Of a stretch of DNA of 15,516 nt, positions 12,548 through 15,516 are shown one piece after another. The stretch's first letter is position 1. Each line of letters begins with the position of its first letter. The DNA is from JAHJGG01 sp041658785 (GTDB taxonomy: Bacteria > Patescibacteriota > Patescibacteriia > Magasanikbacterales > UBA922), in the NCBI GenBank assembly GCA_041658785.1, contig JBAZZL010000027.1, forward strand, positions 1 to 15,516. Reading direction: 5' to 3'. Both the position numbers and the translations under genes were made by a program. The notes beneath the pieces are model-generated. The model searched no databases and was not told the origin of the DNA. It was given only the letters and a program-made list of their open reading frames with translations.

Positions 12548-14734
12548 ATGAAATTTAAGCTAAAATCACCATACAAACCAGCCGGGTCCCAGCCAGAAGC
12601 TATCCAGAAGCTGGTTTTGGGTTTGAAAAAAGGGTTTACCAAGCAAACCCTGCTTGGCGTTACTGGCTCCGGAAAAACGTTTACTATGGCAAATGTTATT
12701 GAGCAAGCGCAAATGCCGACGCTGGTCATCGCTCACAACAAGACTCTGGCAGCGCAATTGTGCAATGAATTCAGGGAATTTTTTCCTGATAACGCGGTGG
12801 AATATTTTGTCAGCTACTATGATTATTACCAGCCGGAAGCATATTTGCCAAATACTGATACCTATATAGAAAAAGAAGCGCAGATTAATGAAGAGATTGA
12901 CCGTTTGCGCCATGCTTGCACCCAAGCATTGTTGTCAAGGCAGGATGTAATTATCGTTGCTTCGGTTTCGTGCATTTATGGGTTGGGTTCGCCGACAGAA
13001 TATGAAAAAGTAGTTTTACATTTTGAATTAGGCCAACAGCTTGACCGCAGAGGAATGATGGAGAGATTGGTTGATATGCAGTTTGAGCGGACCAATTCCG
13101 ATTTGAGGCGGGGAAAATTTCGGATGCGCGGACAGGTATTTGAAATTATGCCGGTAAATGAGGAGAGAATTTATCGATTTGAAGTTTCCGATAAAATAAA
13201 TTTGATTGAGCTGGTTGATCCAGTTACTCGTAAAGTTAGGGCAGAACCAAAAGACTTGTGGTTGTTTCCAGCCAAGCATTATGTATTGAATCCAGAAGCG
13301 CGCGATAAAGCGTTCAAACAAATTAAAAAAGATTTGGCGGAGCGATTAAAGTATTTTGAGAGCAATGGCAAGGTTTTGGAATATGAAAGATTGAAGCGGA
13401 AAACGAATTATGATTTGGAGATGATTAAGAATATCGGCTATTGCCAGGGAATTGAGAATTATTCGCGGTATTTTGATGGAAGAGAGGCCGAAACCCCTCC
13501 CTTTACTTTGCTTGACTATTTTAAACATAGTTCAGAGGCGGGTGATGATAATAAAAAGAAATTGGAAATTGTCCCGCAGCGAGCGGGATCCCGTCACCGC
13601 AACGAAGCGGGACCCCGTTCGCTACGGGGCTTTGGCGGGAGAAATTGGAAATTGGGGAAAGATTTTTTAACTATTATTGATGAATCGCACGTTACCGTTC
13701 CTCAAATACGCGGAATGTTTAACGGCGATCGGGCGAGAAAGGATACTCTGATTGAGCATGGTTTTAGACTGCCCTCGGCGCGGGACAATCGGCCCTTGAA
13801 GTTTGATGAATTTGAAGAGATGACCGGATCAGTGATCTATACTTCGGCCACGCCGGATGACTATGAATTGAAAGCGAGTGATCAAGTGGTGGAGCAGGTT
13901 GTGCGGCCGACGGGGTTAATTGATCCTGAAGTAATAGTGCGTTCGGTTACAGGGAAGATACGAAATACGAAAGATACGAAATTACGAAATACGAAAAGTC
14001 AAGTTGAAGATGTTATTGAGAGGATTCAGGAAAGAATTAAGATGGGCGAGCGTACCCTCGTAACAACCTTAACAAAGAAGATGGCAGAGGATTTGGCGGA
14101 TTATTTGAAAGATCAAAAAATTAAAGTGCAATATCTGCACAGCGATATCAAAACTTTGGAGCGAATCCAGATTATCAATGATTTGCGTTCCGGCAAGATT
14201 GATGTGATGGTGGGAGTTAATTTATTGCGCGAGGGGTTGGATATGCCGGAGGTTTCTTTCGTGGCTATTCTTGACGCGGATAAAGAAGGATTCTTGCGCA
14301 GTGAAACAAGTTTGATTCAAACCATCGGACGAGCGGCCCGCAATATCAATGGCCAAGTTGTTTTGTACGCGGATAATATCACCGGATCAATTAAACGCGC
14401 GATCAAAGAAACCGATCGCCGCCGCAAAGTTCAGCTGGAATATAATCAGAAGCACGGCATTACGCCAAAGACGATTGAGAAGAGCATCCGAAACATCTTG
14501 GAAGATTTCGGCATTGGGACAAGGATACGAAATACGAAAGGTACGAAATTACGAAATACGAAAAATTTGTTGCAGTTGGATTTGGCGGGGGATGAGCGGC
14601 CGATTGAGGAGGTTATTAAAGATAAAGAGAAAAAGATGAGAGAGGCGGCGAGGGATTTGCAGTTTGAGCTGGCGGCGGTTTTGAGAGACGAAATTAAAGA
14701 ATTAAAAAAATATGATAGGAACAAAAATATTTGA
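12548..14734 (+). CDS. uvrB: Excinuclease ABC subunit B with three in-frame repeat insertions
   Basis: UvrB is the damage-verifying helicase-like core of nucleotide excision repair; it receives DNA from UvrA and recruits UvrC. Walker A is GVTGSGKT (37-44). The beta-hairpin region follows ('YYDYYQPEAYLPNTDTYIEKEAQINEEIDRLRHA'), then the Walker B box DESH (378-381), 'MFNGDRARKDTLIEHGFRLPSA', 'TTLTKKMAEDL', 'NLLREGLDMPEVS' and 'QTIGRAARN', and the C-terminal UVR motif (about 695-725). At 728 residues it is some 55-70 longer than usual. The excess is three insertions: about 327-370 just before the DESH strand, 471-483 before 'QVEDVIERI', and 660-672 before the C-terminal linker. The surrounding conserved motifs are intact, so the protein is probably functional. 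The stop overlaps the next gene by 23 bases. Confidence 0.97.
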   Translation: MKFKLKSPYKPAGSQPEAIQKLVLGLKKGFTKQTLLGVTGSGKTFTMANVIEQAQMPTLVIAHNKTLAAQLCNEFREFFPDNAVEYFVSYYDYYQPEAYLPNTDTYIEKEAQINEEIDRLRHACTQALLSRQDVIIVASVSCIYGLGSPTEYEKVVLHFELGQQLDRRGMMERLVDMQFERTNSDLRRGKFRMRGQVFEIMPVNEERIYRFEVSDKINLIELVDPVTRKVRAEPKDLWLFPAKHYVLNPEARDKAFKQIKKDLAERLKYFESNGKVLEYERLKRKTNYDLEMIKNIGYCQGIENYSRYFDGREAETPPFTLLDYFKHSSEAGDDNKKKLEIVPQRAGSRHRNEAGPRSLRGFGGRNWKLGKDFLTIIDESHVTVPQIRGMFNGDRARKDTLIEHGFRLPSARDNRPLKFDEFEEMTGSVIYTSATPDDYELKASDQVVEQVVRPTGLIDPEVIVRSVTGKIRNTKDTKLRNTKSQVEDVIERIQERIKMGERTLVTTLTKKMAEDLADYLKDQKIKVQYLHSDIKTLERIQIINDLRSGKIDVMVGVNLLREGLDMPEVSFVAILDADKEGFLRSETSLIQTIGRAARNINGQVVLYADNITGSIKRAIKETDRRRKVQLEYNQKHGITPKTIEKSIRNILEDFGIGTRIRNTKGTKLRNTKNLLQLDLAGDERPIEEVIKDKEKKMREAARDLQFELAAVLRDEIKELKKYDRNKNI
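13572..13640. repeat. 69-bp in-frame palindromic element in uvrB
   Basis: The element is bounded by TCCCGC and GCGGGA (perfect 6-base inverted ends) and is 23 codons long, with no stop in frame. Inside are three hairpin-forming units: CCCGC/GCGGG, TCCCG/CGGGA and CCCCGT/ACGGGG. The 15-base sequence AGAAATTGGAAATTG occurs on both sides (13557-13571 and 13640-13654). It encodes the arginine- and glycine-rich piece PQRAGSRHRNEAGPRS and onward. It is much more GC-rich than its surroundings. Confidence 0.85.
13958..13997 (+). repeat. 40-bp TACGAA-word insertion in uvrB, copy 1
   Basis: Five TACGAA-type words encode the RNTKDTKLRNTK stretch between 'VRSVTGK' and 'SQVEDVIERI', where UvrB proteins normally have no extra residues. 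It is identical to copy 2 at 39 of 40 positions. Confidence 0.9.
14525..14564 (+). repeat. 40-bp TACGAA-word insertion in uvrB, copy 2
   Basis: It encodes RNTKGTKLRNTK between 'ILEDFGIGTRI' and 'NLLQLDL', in the same codon phase as copy 1 (567 bases = 189 codons apart). The single difference from copy 1 (A to G at position 17) changes D to G. Confidence 0.9.
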
Positions 14735-15368
14735 TTGGCTAAAACAACACTGGCGCAGGAGCGCTTTAATTATTGGCGCGTTTTTGTCGGCAGTGGCAGG
14801 ATTAGTATTTTATAGCAACGCGGCAGTATTGGAGTTTGAGAAATATATTGTTCTTGACTCCGCGTTATTGCCAAAAGAGACAATCGCGATTGTCTTTGGC
14901 GGCGGAATGAATAAAGACGGCACCATGACTGAAATGCAACATGACAGGGTGATGAAGGCTTTGGAATTGTACGCTTCAGGAAAAGTATTAGGCTTGTTGC
15001 TGACAGGGGATGACGGGTCAAAAAGAGCAGATGAAATTAATGCCATGCGCGCGTTGGCGCGGCAATATGGCGTAGCCGAAGACCGCGTGTTAATTGACCC
15101 TGAAGGTTTTAGAACTTATTTGAGTTGTTATAACGCGAAATACAAATTTCATTTTGATGACGCTATAGTTGTTTCCCAGAGTTTTCATCTGCCTAGAATT
15201 TTGTATATTTGCCGGGCCATGGGAATTGACGCTGTCGGTATAGCGGCGGACGCGCGTGAATACGGCGACCGCTGGACGCCCGGCTGGCGGGAAAAATTCG
15301 CTCGGCTAAAAGCGTTCCTTGAAGTGTCGTTGAAGAAGCCATTTTTTAAGAAAAACACAGTTTTGTAG
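14712..15368 (+). CDS. SanA/YdcF-like (DUF218) membrane-anchored protein
   Basis: The 218-residue protein has one N-terminal membrane helix (about 17-35) after a basic head (KQHWRR), so the rest should lie outside the cytoplasmic membrane. The DUF218 fold is shown by 'IAIVFGGGMNKDGTM' (58-72), HDRV (77-80), 'GLLLTGDDGSKRADE' (94-108), 'VLIDPEGFRTYLSCYNA' (126-142) and 'IVVSQSFHLPRILYICRAMGIDAVGI' (152-177). The last segment is closest to SanA, an inner-membrane protein linked to envelope barrier function; the exact reaction is not established for the family. The ATG at 14712 overlaps the uvrB stop codon by 23 bases in another frame, which suggests translational coupling. The frame ends with TAG at 15366-15368, a few bases before a strong hairpin. 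Confidence 0.88.
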   Translation: MIGTKIFDWLKQHWRRSALIIGAFLSAVAGLVFYSNAAVLEFEKYIVLDSALLPKETIAIVFGGGMNKDGTMTEMQHDRVMKALELYASGKVLGLLLTGDDGSKRADEINAMRALARQYGVAEDRVLIDPEGFRTYLSCYNAKYKFHFDDAIVVSQSFHLPRILYICRAMGIDAVGIAADAREYGDRWTPGWREKFARLKAFLEVSLKKPFFKKNTVL

Positions 15369-15371
15369 CCG

Positions 15372-15411
15372 AATAATAAATTCCACGACTTAGGTCGTGG
15401 AATTTATTATT
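15372..15411. terminator. Perfect 18-bp hairpin after the SanA-like gene
   Basis: Arms 15372-15389 and 15394-15411 pair at all 18 positions around the loop TTAG; the GC core is CCACGAC/GTCGTGG, and the AT-rich outer stem ends in TTATTATT. It starts 3 bases after the stop codon, so it probably ends the uvrB-sanA-like transcript, though the tail is not a pure T-run. A mobile palindromic element (CCACGAC type) is an alternative. Confidence 0.6.
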
Positions 15412-15452
15412 AGTTTGACTCCAGAATCTAACGCAACACTTGTACAATAGGT

Positions 15453-15493
15453 GGAGTGTCAAATTGATCCGCCAATCGGCGGAGAAATTTGAC
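15453..15493 (+). repeat. Diverged third member of the RAYT REP-like family
   Basis: GGAGT leads into outer arms GTCAAATT/AATTTGAC (15458-15465, 15486-15493), a GA opposite GA mismatch, inner arms TCCGCC/GGCGGA and loop AATC. The plan (outer stem ending ATT, GA/GA, inner stem, four-base loop) and the leading sequence match the element at 11582: 12 of 15 bases agree between GGAATGACACATTGA and GGAGTGTCAAATTGA. No gene is recognisable from 15412 to the window end. Confidence 0.65.
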
Positions 15494-15516
15494 CCTTTTG
15501 CTGATTTGCCAGCCGA

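Noticed and set aside
12364..12925. Minus-strand frames over the start of uvrB
   Set aside because: They are shadows of the strongly conserved uvrB coding strand and show no recognisable protein features.
13557..13654. A simple 15-bp target-site duplication around the uvrB palindrome
   Set aside because: The distance between the two copies is 83 bases, so collapsing them would shift the frame; a 69-base insertion inside an existing AAATTGG word repeat explains the same sequence in frame.
13557..13660. An intein, frameshift or pseudogene in uvrB
   Set aside because: The insert is only 23 codons plus short word repeats, the frame is kept, and all motifs before and after it are present.

Overview
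The window looks like chromosomal DNA from a Candidate Phyla Radiation (Patescibacteria) bacterium, probably a Parcubacteria-like lineage. The basis is AT-rich intergenic DNA, weak or absent Shine-Dalgarno sites, small uncharacterised membrane proteins, the style of the RecJ, UvrB, MurJ and LepA proteins, and many word-like intergenic repeats. TGA is used as a stop (ends of rnhA and the transposase gene), which argues against the recoded Gracilibacteria/Absconditabacteria. This placement is inference, because no rRNA gene is present.

Layout. Bases 1-1072 (+): the 3' end of dnaJ, then a five-helix membrane protein. Bases 1160-9870 (all -): a zinc-ribbon protein, RNase HI (rnhA), RecJ, a small membrane-protein pair including a 34-residue ORF, LepA/EF4, the lipid II flippase MurJ, a CorA-type metal transporter and a single-pass membrane protein. 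A divergent promoter region at 9914-9964 separates these from the plus-strand genes at 10175-15368: a beta-CASP metallo-beta-lactamase nuclease, a REP-associated tyrosine transposase (RAYT), UvrB and a SanA/YdcF-like membrane protein. The genes are mainly housekeeping: protein folding, translation, DNA repair, envelope building and RNA processing.

The unusual content is repeats. (1) The RAYT gene has a hairpin element 13 bases before its start codon. Five tandem 51-bp copies of the same element, in the opposite orientation, lie inside its own reading frame, adding 85 residues between the HUH motif and the tyrosine motif. The two versions differ by paired (compensatory) changes in the stem, and a third, diverged member lies at 15458-15493. 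(2) uvrB carries three in-frame insertions: a 69-bp palindromic element inside a word repeat, and two nearly identical 40-bp TACGAA-word repeats with a relative in an intergenic gap at 1075. (3) Most gaps hold large hairpins or word repeats (480-555, 1846-1945, 3747-3770, 4328-4457, 6471-6622, 9971-10110, 15372-15411), and at least two genes take their stop codon from such a sequence.

The best candidate for an undescribed system is this RAYT with its own element family, including expansion into its own coding sequence, in a genome whose proteins tolerate in-frame palindromic insertions much as Rickettsia proteins tolerate RPEs.
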